From JANSYL01 sp963921255 (lineage in GTDB: Bacteria > Pseudomonadota > Alphaproteobacteria > Rhodobacterales > Rhodobacteraceae): a stretch of 64,000 bases of DNA. Positions 33,995 through 43,520 of this stretch are shown here, piece by piece; position 1 is the stretch's first letter; each line of letters opens with the position of its first letter. The position numbers were made by a program, and so were the translations under genes. The notes under the pieces were generated by a model. The model was not told where the DNA came from and searched no databases. It was given only the letters and a program-made list of their open reading frames with translations. The DNA lies in NCBI GenBank assembly GCA_963921255.3, contig CAWUEW020000001.1, forward strand, positions 930,001-994,000. Reading direction: 5' to 3'.

Positions 33995-34807
33995 ATGTCG
34001 GTAAATGATCCCCGCAGGATGATGACCTGGCGTCATCCGTTACCCTTCCACGTGCTGGTTTGGGTCATCGCCAGCGTGGTCACGGCAATGATCGGGCCGT
34101 TTACGACGTATGCCTCCTTCGCGTTTTTGGAACGCTTGGCGTATTGGGGCCTCCTGATCGGCGTCAGCATCCTAATGGCTTACAGCATCCGGGCGGTCGT
34201 TGTCGTGTTCATCCCAACCCCAGGATGGGCGTCGGAACTGGTGACGTCTGCGGGTCAATCTCTGGCGCTTGGCACGGCGATCTGGGCGTTCAACTTTTAC
34301 ATACTCGGGTTTGACCTGGGCTCGATCCGCTGGATCATTGAACACATCACAGTCGTCTTTGTCGTGTGCCTGGCGATACTCGTCGTGCGGGCCTATGTGC
34401 GCGCCCATCGGGCCGAGGCGCCCGATGCTGCCGCCGCTCTCGCGGGCCACCCTCACGCCGACGACCGCGAGGTCCCGACCGTCGTCGAAGAAGCGGCCCC
34501 ATTTTTGCGCCGATTGGACCGTGACCTGGGAGAGGAGTTGCACTCCGTCTCGGCCAATGACCACTATCTGCAGGTTGTGACGGCGATGGGCGAGGGACGG
34601 GTCCTGTTGCGGTTCCGCGATGCGTTGGAAGAGCTGGCAGAAGTTCCCGGGTACCGCATTCATAGATCACATTGGGTGGCCAGTGCTGCGCTGATCTCGG
34701 TCCGGCAGGACGGGCGGCGGTACTTTGCGGTGTTGCGCAACGGCGCAGAGCTGCCCGTCAGCCGGGGCAATGTCGACCGCCTTCGCGAAGATGGCTGGTT
34801 GGACTAG
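33995..34807 (+). CDS. Membrane-anchored LytTR-type DNA-binding regulator
   Basis: A 270-residue protein with four hydrophobic helices (residues about 18-135) followed by a C-terminal LytTR domain: FLRRLDRDLGEELHSVSANDHYLQVVTAMGEGRVLLRFRDALEEL, then YRIHRSHWVASAALI and LRNGAELPVSRGNVDRLRED. LytTR domains bind DNA direct repeats. There is no receiver domain, so the membrane region is probably the sensor. No adjacent kinase or obvious target operon is visible, although the pdeM gene is convergent with it. Confidence 0.88.
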   Translation: MSVNDPRRMMTWRHPLPFHVLVWVIASVVTAMIGPFTTYASFAFLERLAYWGLLIGVSILMAYSIRAVVVVFIPTPGWASELVTSAGQSLALGTAIWAFNFYILGFDLGSIRWIIEHITVVFVVCLAILVVRAYVRAHRAEAPDAAAALAGHPHADDREVPTVVEEAAPFLRRLDRDLGEELHSVSANDHYLQVVTAMGEGRVLLRFRDALEELAEVPGYRIHRSHWVASAALISVRQDGRRYFAVLRNGAELPVSRGNVDRLREDGWLD

Positions 34808-35475
34808 CGGGGCATCGGGACGGCAACCGGTGCCCGACCACGCCCCGGCAGCAGGAGCGCCTGCGCGGCATCCGACATAAGGCTCGACAGTTCGGGGCGG
34901 TCGCAAAACAGGCCGCCGGTATATGTCCCGTAGGCTGGCATGATGAGCCGACGGTCATCCACCAGAAAGCACGGATAGCTCAGGCGTCTCCCGCGCGCGT
35001 TCAGGCGCGCCTTCGGATGATAGTGGCCGGAGACCTCGCCGGTGCTTGCACCAGCCGCGATGTGGCGAAACATCAGGGGTCCAAGGCGAACCTCACCGCG
35101 GTGTGTGCCGCCCAGATCGACCGGCCCCGGATCATGGTTGCCTTCAATCCAAATCCACGTGCGCCCGGCCATCATCGCCTGTAAACGCGCGCGCGCTGCG
35201 GTGGCCAGGTCGCGCGCCGCCGCCAGATCGTCAAAACTGTCGCCAAGGCAAATCACCTGGGTCGGGCGGGTGGCGGCGATGTCTTCGGACAGGCGATCCA
35301 GAGTGTCCAACGTGTCATACGGTGGGAGCATGCGCCCTTCGCGCCGGGCGATACGATCGGATTTGCCCAGATGCAGGTCGGACACACACAGAACACCCGT
35401 CTCGGGCCAGTGCAGACCGCCGGAGGGCAGCGCTATAAGCGCCGCGCCGCAAAAGGAAATCGGGTGTCCGTTCAT
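34804..35475 (-). CDS. pdeM: Ligase-associated DNA damage response metallophosphoesterase PdeM
   Basis: Calcineurin-like phosphoesterase of 223 residues with the metal motifs VSDLHLGK, GDSFDD, EGNHDP and SGHYHPKAR. Families of this type are encoded beside Lhr-type helicases and ATP-dependent ligases and are thought to process DNA ends. Here the helicase gene lies directly upstream, 81 bp away on the same strand. The ATG at 35475 is chosen because the family begins with a short basic lead before the first strand. The stop overlaps the convergent LytTR gene by 4 bp. Confidence 0.88.
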   Translation of the reverse strand: MNGHPISFCGAALIALPSGGLHWPETGVLCVSDLHLGKSDRIARREGRMLPPYDTLDTLDRLSEDIAATRPTQVICLGDSFDDLAAARDLATAARARLQAMMAGRTWIWIEGNHDPGPVDLGGTHRGEVRLGPLMFRHIAAGASTGEVSGHYHPKARLNARGRRLSYPCFLVDDRRLIMPAYGTYTGGLFCDRPELSSLMSDAAQALLLPGRGRAPVAVPMPR

Positions 35476-35556
35476 ACTTTGTTCACTATTTCCTTCCGGA
35501 AGGCGGCGCAAGGTTCCCGTGCCCAGTTCCGGTACGGCCGAGCATGACGCGGCCAG

Positions 35557-37992
35557 TTAGGTGCTCAATCCTGCTGTCTTCATCAACCGGTCGGCCTCAT
35601 CCTCCAGAAGCCTTTGGTCCGCCAATCCGGCAATGGGGATTCGCCCGGGTTCGAGGAACAGCGGGGCGGCCAGTGGCGTGACACGGGTCAGGCGTTTGTG
35701 GTCGATCCGGCCGTCGATCCGCGCCAGCATTTCCTCGATCCGCCCAAAATCGACCAACCCGCGCATGGCTTCGCGCCGGGTGATCTCCAGCATCACGTGG
35801 TCCGGGTCGAACTTGCGCAAGGTGTCATACAGGATGTCGGTCGAAAAAGTCGCCTGCCGCCCCGTCTTGCGTTTGCCCCCGGGGGTCGCGCGATCAATCA
35901 GACCGGCGATAATGGCCGATCCCTTGAAGGTCCGCTTCATCACGGCATTGTCGGCCAACCAGGCGTCCATCGCCTCCAACAAGTTCTCACGCGTGAACAG
36001 GTGGGAGGGATCGTCGATCGGGTCGAGGCCCCAGATCAGCGTCGCGTAATCCGTTGAGACAAACCCCATCGGGTTCAGACCCATTTCCTCCATCCGTTTT
36101 GTGATGAGAAGACCAAGGGTCTGCTGCGCATTCTTGCCGGCAAACCCATACGCCACGACGTGTTCACGACCGTCATGGGGAAAGCTTTCGATCAAAAGCC
36201 GGTCACGTTGGGGCAGGGTCGAGACATCGCGCTGCAGGGCAAGCCAATCGCGGGTATGGGGCGGCAGTTCAGGCCAGTCCGGTCTGCGGAACATCGCGAG
36301 GATACGATCGCTCAACTGTGTGGAGGTCGCGAATTTCGTTCCCATGAACGTCGCGATTTTTGGTTTTTGCCACGGCGTGCGAGAGACTTCGACGACCATC
36401 TCGCGCATGCCTTCATAGCGGACGATTTTGCCGCCAATCAGGAAGGTGTCGCCCTTTTTCAGCATCGAGGCAAAGTACTCTTCCACTTCGCCCAAAGGTG
36501 CGCCACCGCGCGTCCGCTGGTAGCGCACCTGCATCTTGTCCGCGTCAACGATCGTGCCGATGTTCATGCGAATGCGTGCCGCGCGACGGGGATCTCGCAA
36601 GCCCCAGGCGCCATCCGCTTGCTGCGCCAGTCTTTGCCACTGATCATAGGCTTTCAACGCGTAGCCACCGGTGGCGCAAAACTCCAAGCAGCGATCAAAC
36701 GTGGCGCGATCCAGGTCCGCATAGACCCCGGCCGAGCGCACTTCGGCGAACAGATCATCCGCATGGAACGGGCCGGCTGCTGCGCAGATCAGGATGTGTT
36801 GGCACAACACGTCCAACGGTCCCGCATGGTCCGTGTCGCCATCCAGCGTTTTTTCCCGCACCGCTTCCAGCGCTGCGGTGCACTCAATCACTTCGAACCG
36901 GTTGGCCGGGACAATGATGGCCTTCGACGGGGCGTTGTAGCGGTGGTTTGCCCGCCCGATGCGTTGCACCAGCCGTTTAACGTTTTTCGGGGCGCCCACC
37001 TGGATGACAAGATCGACGTCACCCCAATCAATCCCAAGGTCGAGCGAGCCCGTACAGACAATCGCCTTGAGCGCACCGGACACCATCGCGGCCTCGACCT
37101 TTTCGCGCTGTTCCCGCGCGAGGGCACCGTGATGGATGCCGATTGGAAGTTGTTCGTCATTCGCCAGCCAGAGGTGATGAAAGAACAGCTCGGCCTGCGC
37201 CCGTGTGTTGTGGAAGATCAGGGTCGTCTTATGGCGCTTGACCTGTTCCAGGACAGCCGGGATGGCATATTTTCCACCGCCGCCGGACCAGGGGGGGTGT
37301 TCCTCGGTGACCAGCATCTGGATGTCCGGGTCCGGGCCGGGGTCGGCCTCGAGGATGGCGCAGGGGTCCGGGTGCCGCGCCAAAAGCCGTGCAATGGCAG
37401 CAGGGTCTTCTACCGTCGCAGAGAGCCCCACCCGCCGAAGGGAAGGGGCCAGAGATGACAACCGCGCGAGGGCCAGCATCAGTTGGTCGCCGCGCTTGCT
37501 TTCGGCCAAGGCGTGAATCTCATCGACGATGACCCGCTGCACCCCTGCAAACATCCGGGCCGCATCCGGGTACGAAATCAGCAGCGCCAAGGATTCGGGT
37601 GTCGTCAGCAGGATGTGAGGGGGATCAGCGCGCTGGCGACGTTTCTTGTGCGAGGACGTGTCGCCGGTCCGATCCTCGACGCGGATGGGCAGCCCCATTT
37701 CTTCAATCGGGCCGGTCAGATTGCGCTTGATGTCAGCCGCGAGCGCCTTGAGGGGCGAGATATACAGCGTGTGGAGGCCGGCATGGGTGCCATCGGCCAA
37801 GGCCGCAAGGCTTGGCAGAAAACCCGCCATGGTCTTGCCGCCCCCGGTCGGTGCGATCAGCAACTGGCAGGGCGACCCGGACAGCGCGAGCATCTCGCGC
37901 TGATGCGGATGGATCGACCAGCCGCGCTTGGAAAACCATCCCTCGATCTGGGGGGGCAGGTCTGGCGTCAGGGCGGGGTCATGGGCCGTCAT
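35557..37992 (-). CDS. Ligase-associated DEXH-box helicase (Lhr-like)
   Basis: An 811-residue superfamily 2 helicase with motif I APTGGGKT, motif II DEIHAL, motif III-like LSATVEDP, then RecA2 motifs (TLIFHNTRAQAELFFHHL, CTGSLDLGIDWGDVDLVIQVGAPKNVKRLVQRIGRANH) and a long Lhr-type C-terminal region. It matches the ligase-associated class in the DNA damage response rather than the roughly 1,500-residue Lhr. It probably works with PdeM, encoded next. No ATP-dependent ligase or partner exonuclease gene is present in the window. The ATG at 37992 is preferred over a TTG nine bases earlier. Confidence 0.92.
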   Translation of the reverse strand: MTAHDPALTPDLPPQIEGWFSKRGWSIHPHQREMLALSGSPCQLLIAPTGGGKTMAGFLPSLAALADGTHAGLHTLYISPLKALAADIKRNLTGPIEEMGLPIRVEDRTGDTSSHKKRRQRADPPHILLTTPESLALLISYPDAARMFAGVQRVIVDEIHALAESKRGDQLMLALARLSSLAPSLRRVGLSATVEDPAAIARLLARHPDPCAILEADPGPDPDIQMLVTEEHPPWSGGGGKYAIPAVLEQVKRHKTTLIFHNTRAQAELFFHHLWLANDEQLPIGIHHGALAREQREKVEAAMVSGALKAIVCTGSLDLGIDWGDVDLVIQVGAPKNVKRLVQRIGRANHRYNAPSKAIIVPANRFEVIECTAALEAVREKTLDGDTDHAGPLDVLCQHILICAAAGPFHADDLFAEVRSAGVYADLDRATFDRCLEFCATGGYALKAYDQWQRLAQQADGAWGLRDPRRAARIRMNIGTIVDADKMQVRYQRTRGGAPLGEVEEYFASMLKKGDTFLIGGKIVRYEGMREMVVEVSRTPWQKPKIATFMGTKFATSTQLSDRILAMFRRPDWPELPPHTRDWLALQRDVSTLPQRDRLLIESFPHDGREHVVAYGFAGKNAQQTLGLLITKRMEEMGLNPMGFVSTDYATLIWGLDPIDDPSHLFTRENLLEAMDAWLADNAVMKRTFKGSAIIAGLIDRATPGGKRKTGRQATFSTDILYDTLRKFDPDHVMLEITRREAMRGLVDFGRIEEMLARIDGRIDHKRLTRVTPLAAPLFLEPGRIPIAGLADQRLLEDEADRLMKTAGLST

Positions 37993-38038
37993 GCCGCCCA
38001 AGATAGGCCCGCGGCATGGCTGAAACCACGCCTTTGGA

Positions 38039-39361
38039 TCAGTGGACGATCTTTTCTTCTTTGACGAAGAGGTTTTCCCACGCCGGGTCCACGAACTCGG
38101 GCCGCATCTGGTAGGGCAGCCCTTCGAAATCGCAGATGGCCTTGATTTGGTCGATGAGGAACGGCGCGTGATAGTTCGCGAAGTTCATGTCGATCGTGGG
38201 GTACTTCTTTTTCAACAGATGCAGCAGGGAGGCTTCGTCGAGCGGCATCTTCTTGGCCCGTGCTACGAGGGCGAGGATCTTCAGGAACTGCTCTTGCGTG
38301 GGGCCCCCGACCTTCACCTTGAAGAACACGCGGCGCAAGGCCGCTTGGTCGAAGATCTCGTTGGGGTGGAAGTTCGTCGAAAACACCACGAGCGTGTCGA
38401 ACGGAACCTCGAACTTCTCGCCCGATTGAAGGGCCAGAATGTCGTAGTGGTTCTCCATCGGAACAATCCAACGGTTGATGAGGGCCTGGGGCGATTCTTC
38501 CTGGCGGCCGAGGTCGTCCACGATGAACACGCCGCCGCTGGCTTTCAGCTGCAAGCTGGCCTGATAGGTGCGGCTGACCGCGTTGTAATTCAGATCGAGC
38601 ATCGAAAGGGTCAGTTCCCCGCCGGTCATAACCGTTGGGCGCTGGCACAGAAGATAGCGCGTGTCGTACCGGGCCGAGGCTTTGCGCAACGGGGATTGTC
38701 CCTCGGGGGCGTCTTCTTCGGCGCGGGTGTGCACAATCGGATCGAAAAGTGTGATCACCTGACCGGCGTAGCAGATCGCGTTCGGGATATAGAGCGTATC
38801 GCCCATGGCGGCCCGAATGCCCTCGGCGATCGAGGATTTCCCGTTGCCCGGCGGGCCGTACATCAGCACAGACCGACCGGAGCCCACAGCCGGGCCAAGC
38901 TGGTCAATCAGCCCATCCGGCAGGATGAGATGGCCCATCGACTTCTCCAACATGTCACGGGTCAGGCGAATGTCGCGGATCGACTGGCGTTTGACCTGGA
39001 TCTTGTAGTCTTCCAGCGGGACCGGCAGCGCGCCGTAGTACTCGGATTGGGTCAACGCATCGAGGGCGCGGGCCTTGCCGTTGTCGGTCAGCTGGAAGCC
39101 CATCTCGGAGGACGAGGTTGCGTGAAGCGTGCCGGTGGCCTGCAGCAATCCCATTTCCCGAACGCTGTCGATCAGCTGTTGGGCCAATGGGATTGGCAAG
39201 CAAATCGCCTTGGCGATGTCTGATGCCGTTTCCACATTCTTGCGGAAGATGGTCTTCAGCAGGATGTCCCGCATCATGACCACCGTCAGGCCGGTGTCTT
39301 CCAGTTTGCGCAGGGGGGGCGGCGCCATGCTGTCCGCCGCCGGTTGAACCTGAACGTTCAC
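38039..39361 (-). CDS. AAA ATPase associated with the Tad/Flp pilus locus
   Basis: A 440-residue cytoplasmic protein with a winged-helix-like N-terminal part (DIAKAICLPIPLAQQLIDSVREMGLL) and an AAA-type ATPase core: Walker A GPPGNGKS (169-176), Walker B VFIVDDLGRQ and sensor VVFSTNFHP. Proteins of this type often lie at the end of alphaproteobacterial Tad clusters; the role is not established and may be regulatory or assembly-related. It lies 19 bp after the prepilin peptidase gene, in the same direction. Confidence 0.75.
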   Translation of the reverse strand: MNVQVQPAADSMAPPPLRKLEDTGLTVVMMRDILLKTIFRKNVETASDIAKAICLPIPLAQQLIDSVREMGLLQATGTLHATSSSEMGFQLTDNGKARALDALTQSEYYGALPVPLEDYKIQVKRQSIRDIRLTRDMLEKSMGHLILPDGLIDQLGPAVGSGRSVLMYGPPGNGKSSIAEGIRAAMGDTLYIPNAICYAGQVITLFDPIVHTRAEEDAPEGQSPLRKASARYDTRYLLCQRPTVMTGGELTLSMLDLNYNAVSRTYQASLQLKASGGVFIVDDLGRQEESPQALINRWIVPMENHYDILALQSGEKFEVPFDTLVVFSTNFHPNEIFDQAALRRVFFKVKVGGPTQEQFLKILALVARAKKMPLDEASLLHLLKKKYPTIDMNFANYHAPFLIDQIKAICDFEGLPYQMRPEFVDPAWENLFVKEEKIVH

Positions 39362-39380
39362 GGCTGGAACCTCGCTTCGC

Positions 39381-39881
39381 TCAAGAGATGCCGATGAAGA
39401 AGTAGATCAGAAGGCCCGAGGACAGGCCGACCCCGTACGGGAACACCTTGTCTTGCTGCCACGACACCCACTCTGGCGTCGCGCCGACGATGGCCGGAAC
39501 CGAACGGGCCATGCGGTGCAGGATCAACCCGATCAGGGCCGAGAAGGCGACCAGCATCGCCACGAGGCCCGCATCCGATGCGGCAACAAATGGTGCCATG
39601 GCGGCGGCAAACTTAGCGTCGCCCGCGCCAATGCCCAACAGGGCCGAAGCGAAGAACCCGATCACGAGAACGATGCCGAAATGCGCAAAGCGCCAGGCAT
39701 ATTCTTCAAGCGACAGGGCAAACGGGCCGAGAACGACAAACCCGGCCAGCAGCGCCAGGACGGTGATATTGAGGATCTTCATGTCCTTCAGATCGGTGTA
39801 GATGGCCCAAAGTGCGATGGGCAGCACCACCGGAAGGAAGATCCATGCCTGTGTGGTCGTGAGGGCGACGTCGAAAGTCAT
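39381..39881 (-). CDS. cpaA: Prepilin peptidase (CpaA/TadV type)
   Basis: Membrane aspartyl protease of 166 residues that removes the leader of Flp pilins. It is short, as TadV/CpaA are, and lacks the methylase domain of PilD. The two catalytic aspartates are D30 in YTDLKDMKILN and D88 in GIGAGDAKF. About six membrane helices are visible. The ATG at 39881 is taken; a GTG lies immediately before it. It is 159 bp downstream of the second TPR lipoprotein gene. Confidence 0.92.
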   Translation of the reverse strand: MTFDVALTTTQAWIFLPVVLPIALWAIYTDLKDMKILNITVLALLAGFVVLGPFALSLEEYAWRFAHFGIVLVIGFFASALLGIGAGDAKFAAAMAPFVAASDAGLVAMLVAFSALIGLILHRMARSVPAIVGATPEWVSWQQDKVFPYGVGLSSGLLIYFFIGIS

Positions 39882-40040
39882 CACGAGGTTTCCTTATCTT
39901 GGAAATGATTTTCCCCGTGTATGCCTCCTAAATCGGGCCGAATGAGGGCAGGAATGGGTTTGTTTCCGCATGCGCATCAATGCCGCCCGCCCAAAAAGTT
40001 ACCGGCGCATTCACCATGCGGCATGCCACGCCTGTCCGCG

Positions 40041-40886
40041 TCAGCCTTCCAGCGCGCGCATGGCGCGGACAGCTGCCTCGAAATGCTGCGGGTGGGTGTC
40101 GATGGCGTCAGCCAGAAGGCCGCGGCCCACGTCGACTTCACCCTGCCGGATCGCGGCCAGGGCGGCGGTGTGCAGCAGCTGTGCCCGTTCGATCTGGGTC
40201 ATGCGGACAAGCGGCATGTTGTAGTTGCGCTGCGCGGCGCGGGCCAAAACGAGGTTGTTTTTCGCGGTGAACAGGTTCGGATCGTAACTGATCGATTCCA
40301 TGAACAGACGCTCGGCGCCATCGAAGTCGCCCCGCGTTAGCCGGGAATATCCCCAATTGTTCAACACGTTGGCTGGCCGCGTGGTGAGACCCACAGCCGT
40401 TTCATAGAAGTGATCGGCCCGATCCCATTCCTGGTTGCTGTCCGCGATCATCGCTTCGAGGCGATATCGCTCGTAGGTCTCCAGGGTCGGCGGGACGCTA
40501 TCGAGCATCTCTTCGGCCATGTCCCATTCGCCAGTGCGGATCAGCGCATCGGCATAGTCGATCCGGTCTTGGTCCAGACTGTCGTCACGGGCCACGATGT
40601 TGCGCCATAGGACCACACCCTCCCCGGCCCGTCCGGCGCGCACGAGGCTGGTCGCGAGACCGCGTTGAAAATCGATCCGGTCCGGTTGCTCGGCCGCGGC
40701 GCGCTGAAAGTAGGAAACGGCCTCTTCCGGCTCGGCGGCGGTCAACATGATGTCACTGAGATTGGTTTCATCGATCACGTTGATTGGATCGAGCGCGCGG
40801 TCCACATCGGGACTGCCAAATTCACTGCAACCCGCCGCGGCCAAAGAAATGGCGACGACCGGCAGAACCCGGTACCTGAGGGACAT
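40041..40886 (-). CDS. TPR lipoprotein (TadD-like)
   Basis: A 281-residue lipoprotein: signal peptide with lipobox SLAAAGC, then several TPR units (EEAVSYFQRAAAEQPDRIDFQRGLATSLVRAGRAGEGVVLW, DRADHFYETAVGLTTRPANVLNNWGYSRLTRGDFDGAERLFMESI). TadD-type TPR lipoproteins support secretin assembly in Tad systems. The ATG at 40886 has GAGG 8 bases upstream. It follows a second, smaller TPR lipoprotein gene in the same operon. Confidence 0.85.
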   Translation of the reverse strand: MSLRYRVLPVVAISLAAAGCSEFGSPDVDRALDPINVIDETNLSDIMLTAAEPEEAVSYFQRAAAEQPDRIDFQRGLATSLVRAGRAGEGVVLWRNIVARDDSLDQDRIDYADALIRTGEWDMAEEMLDSVPPTLETYERYRLEAMIADSNQEWDRADHFYETAVGLTTRPANVLNNWGYSRLTRGDFDGAERLFMESISYDPNLFTAKNNLVLARAAQRNYNMPLVRMTQIERAQLLHTAALAAIRQGEVDVGRGLLADAIDTHPQHFEAAVRAMRALEG

Positions 40887-40921
40887 GCCTGACCTCATAA
40901 CTGCTCTTTGCCTCGCCCTGG

Positions 40922-41494
40922 CTATGGATCGGTTTGGAGGATGTAGACCCCCTCGGACCGACGGATCAAACCAAGGTCGTTTTCATTATTGGTCTCACTA
41001 TAGACCGAATTTTCCATTCGCGCGATAGCCAGTCTGAGGTTGTCGCGAATCGAGTCCGATTGGCCACTGTCCAGCGCGAAGGCTTGCTCAAATATGCGAC
41101 GGGCTTCGCCGTATTCGCCTTGTTCCATCAAAACCACGCCCAGATTGTTCAAAGCCGGGACAAAGGTTTCATCCATATCAAGGGCTTGCCGGAAGTTGTC
41201 TTCGGCCTGCCCGAGACGCCCGAGGCGAAGATTGGCCAGCCCAATGGCCGTCAGCGTGTCAATGGTGATGCCTTCGTCCGCCGCGGCCCGCGTGTAGGAT
41301 CGCAGCGCAAGTTCGTATTCTCCGGCTTCCATAAGGCGATCGCCGACAAGCATCGGATCAATCGCGTCGCGCAGCACGACCGTCCCCTCGGGCGCCGCCG
41401 GCGCGTCGCGGACGATCGGATCAAGCGGGGCGAGGCGTGGCGTGCACCCGGCAGCAAAAAGGGAAACAAGTGTCAGGATGATGAGATGTCTCAC
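40922..41494 (-). CDS. Small TPR lipoprotein (TadD-like)
   Basis: A 190-residue lipoprotein with lipobox SLFAAGC and about three TPR units, including YELALRSYTRAAADEGITIDTLTAIGLANLRLGRLGQAEDNFRQAL and VPALNNLGVVLMEQGEYGEARRIFEQAF. The start is GTG at 41494 with AGGAGG 5 bases upstream. It lies directly after tadC and before the larger TPR lipoprotein gene; either or both may fill the TadD role. Confidence 0.83.
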   Translation of the reverse strand: MRHLIILTLVSLFAAGCTPRLAPLDPIVRDAPAAPEGTVVLRDAIDPMLVGDRLMEAGEYELALRSYTRAAADEGITIDTLTAIGLANLRLGRLGQAEDNFRQALDMDETFVPALNNLGVVLMEQGEYGEARRIFEQAFALDSGQSDSIRDNLRLAIARMENSVYSETNNENDLGLIRRSEGVYILQTDP

Positions 41495-41542
41495 CGTCCC
41501 CTCCTGCGCGATTGGTCTGTCTGCTCGTTGAACACGAGCGTA

Positions 41543-42529
41543 TCAGAATCCAACCCCGCCGGACAGGTCTTGTGCGATGCCGTAGATCGAAGGTCCGATC
41601 AGAATGAGAAGCAGCGGCGGCAAACAAAACAGCATCGTCCCAAGCGTCAGCTTCGTCGGGAGTTTGTTGGCCTTTTCCTCGGCCCGCATGACGCGTTTGT
41701 CCCGCATCTCGCCCGCGTAGACGCGCAGCGCTTCGGCGATGGACGTGCCGAACGTGGCAGACTGGATCAGGGTCGTGACAAAGCTGTTGATGTCCTGGAT
41801 CCCGACACGTTCACCCAGATCGCGGAGCACCTTGGTTTTGTCTTTGCCCGCTTTCATTTCGTAGGCGACGATCTCGAACTCCTCGGACAGCGCGGGGTAG
41901 GAGGTCTTGATTTCGGTTGCCACACGGATGATCGCCTGGTCGAGGGACTGGCCAGCTTCGACACAGACCAGCATCAAGTCCAGGGCATCCGGAAACGCCT
42001 GGACGATCTCTTCCTCACGGCTTTGGACACGGCGCTGCACCCAGTATTTCGGGGCGTAGTAGCCGACACATCCCGGGATCAGAACCGACAGGATCGAGCT
42101 TTGGGCCGTGCCGCCGCCGGACACCAGTACGTACAATGTGCCCAGAAGAAGCCCCCCGATCCCAAGCGCGAATGACGCGGCGTGAAACAGCTGCACGGCG
42201 CCTTTGGACCGATACCCGGCCCGCACCATTTGCAGTTGGGCCGCTGACATCTCTTCCTGGGTTTGCGGTTCGAGATACTGGGCGAACCGGTCGAGGCGTT
42301 CATCCTTGCCGCCGACCCGTAGGGCATGGCCTTCGGAGTCCGTGGTAACCCCGGTGCGCTGATCCTTGATCTTCTCCAGCGGGTCCTTCTTCTGCATCAG
42401 GAAGGACGGCAGTGCGATCACGACCAACAAGATCCCGAGAATTCCGACCACAAGCAGTGGAACGAAAGCTCCGAACTGTTCGACGAGGAAGTCGTTGCCC
42501 TGGCTCAGGAATTTCCGAATGGAGTCCAT
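41543..42529 (-). CDS. tadC: Tad pilus inner-membrane platform protein TadC
   Basis: T2SS-F-domain protein of 328 residues that forms the inner-membrane platform of the Flp pilus with TadB. Hydrophobic helices lie near the N-terminus, in the middle and at the C-terminus, with the GspF-like segment ALDLMLVCVEAGQSLDQAIIRVATEI and TTLIQSATFGTSIAEALRVYA. It lies 13 bp after tadB and follows the usual order cpaF-tadB-tadC. Confidence 0.93.
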   Translation of the reverse strand: MDSIRKFLSQGNDFLVEQFGAFVPLLVVGILGILLVVIALPSFLMQKKDPLEKIKDQRTGVTTDSEGHALRVGGKDERLDRFAQYLEPQTQEEMSAAQLQMVRAGYRSKGAVQLFHAASFALGIGGLLLGTLYVLVSGGGTAQSSILSVLIPGCVGYYAPKYWVQRRVQSREEEIVQAFPDALDLMLVCVEAGQSLDQAIIRVATEIKTSYPALSEEFEIVAYEMKAGKDKTKVLRDLGERVGIQDINSFVTTLIQSATFGTSIAEALRVYAGEMRDKRVMRAEEKANKLPTKLTLGTMLFCLPPLLLILIGPSIYGIAQDLSGGVGF

Positions 42530-42542
42530 CTGTCCGCCCTCC

Positions 42543-43511
42543 TCAAACCTTGATGTTCACAAGGATGCGCATGAAAATCATGTTCACGCCCAACATCACG
42601 GCAACCACGGCACAGGCGGGAATGAAGATCGGGCTCTCCATCACGTCGTCGTAGTAGTCGGGTTGCATGATGTTGATCCCGACCAGCGCGAGGAGCGGGA
42701 AGAACGACAGGAACATGCCAGACCCTTTTGCCTCGGCTGTGATGGCTTTCACCTTCCGAAACAGCTTGAACCGGGCGCGGATCACGTCGGCCAAACCTTG
42801 AAGGATCTCGGCCAGATTGCCGCCGGACTTTTGTTGAATGCCGACCGCGACCGCCAAAAAGCGCAAATCCTGCATATCAAGGCGTTCAGCCATAGACCGG
42901 ATCGCCTCGCTGATGTCGCGCCCATAGGCCGCCTCGTCGGCGATGATGCCCAGTTCCGACGCCAACGGGTCGGCCATTTCCTTGCTGACCGTGTTGATGG
43001 CGGACACGAAAGGGTGACCGACGCGCAGACTGCGCACCATGAGTTCGATTGCGTCGGGCAGTTGTTCTTCCAGCAGCTCAAGGCGTTTCTTGGCCTTGGA
43101 CGAGACCCAGAAATAGACGCCGCCAACGCCCATGCCGACGGACAGCAGCAGCCGAATGGGCAGGGACGTCGTTGTCAGGATGGTCAGGCCAACAAAGGCC
43201 GCGAAGGCCAGGCCAACCATCACAAGCATCAGCTGCTGCGGTGTGAACGCAATGTTCGCCTTCTGCGCCTTTTCCGCGATGAGCGAATACAGCGGAATGC
43301 GAACAGCGCCGCGGTGTTGGTCAAGCTCTTTGCGGAGCTTATCCAGCACGTCTTCGCGGCTGGTACCTTTCTCCAGCATTGTCAGGCGGCGGTTTACCCG
43401 CGCGTTGAGGCTGATCGATTTCCCGAAGACGGCGAGATAGACGCCTTCAACCAACATGACGACAACGACGAAGATGCCGATATAGATGAGCGGTTCAATA
43501 GAGAGTTCCAT
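42543..43511 (-). CDS. tadB: Tad pilus inner-membrane platform protein TadB
   Basis: GspF-like membrane protein of 322 residues, paralogous to TadC: LEEQLPDAIELMVRSLRVGHPFVSAINTVSKEM and LAVAVGIQQKSGGNLAEILQGLADVIRARFKLFRKVKAITAE are the hallmark T2SS-F segments, with C-terminal helices. It contacts the CpaF ATPase at the inner membrane. It lies 9 bp after cpaF. Confidence 0.94.
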   Translation of the reverse strand: MELSIEPLIYIGIFVVVVMLVEGVYLAVFGKSISLNARVNRRLTMLEKGTSREDVLDKLRKELDQHRGAVRIPLYSLIAEKAQKANIAFTPQQLMLVMVGLAFAAFVGLTILTTTSLPIRLLLSVGMGVGGVYFWVSSKAKKRLELLEEQLPDAIELMVRSLRVGHPFVSAINTVSKEMADPLASELGIIADEAAYGRDISEAIRSMAERLDMQDLRFLAVAVGIQQKSGGNLAEILQGLADVIRARFKLFRKVKAITAEAKGSGMFLSFFPLLALVGINIMQPDYYDDVMESPIFIPACAVVAVMLGVNMIFMRILVNIKV

Positions 43512-43520
43512 GCGTGCCCC

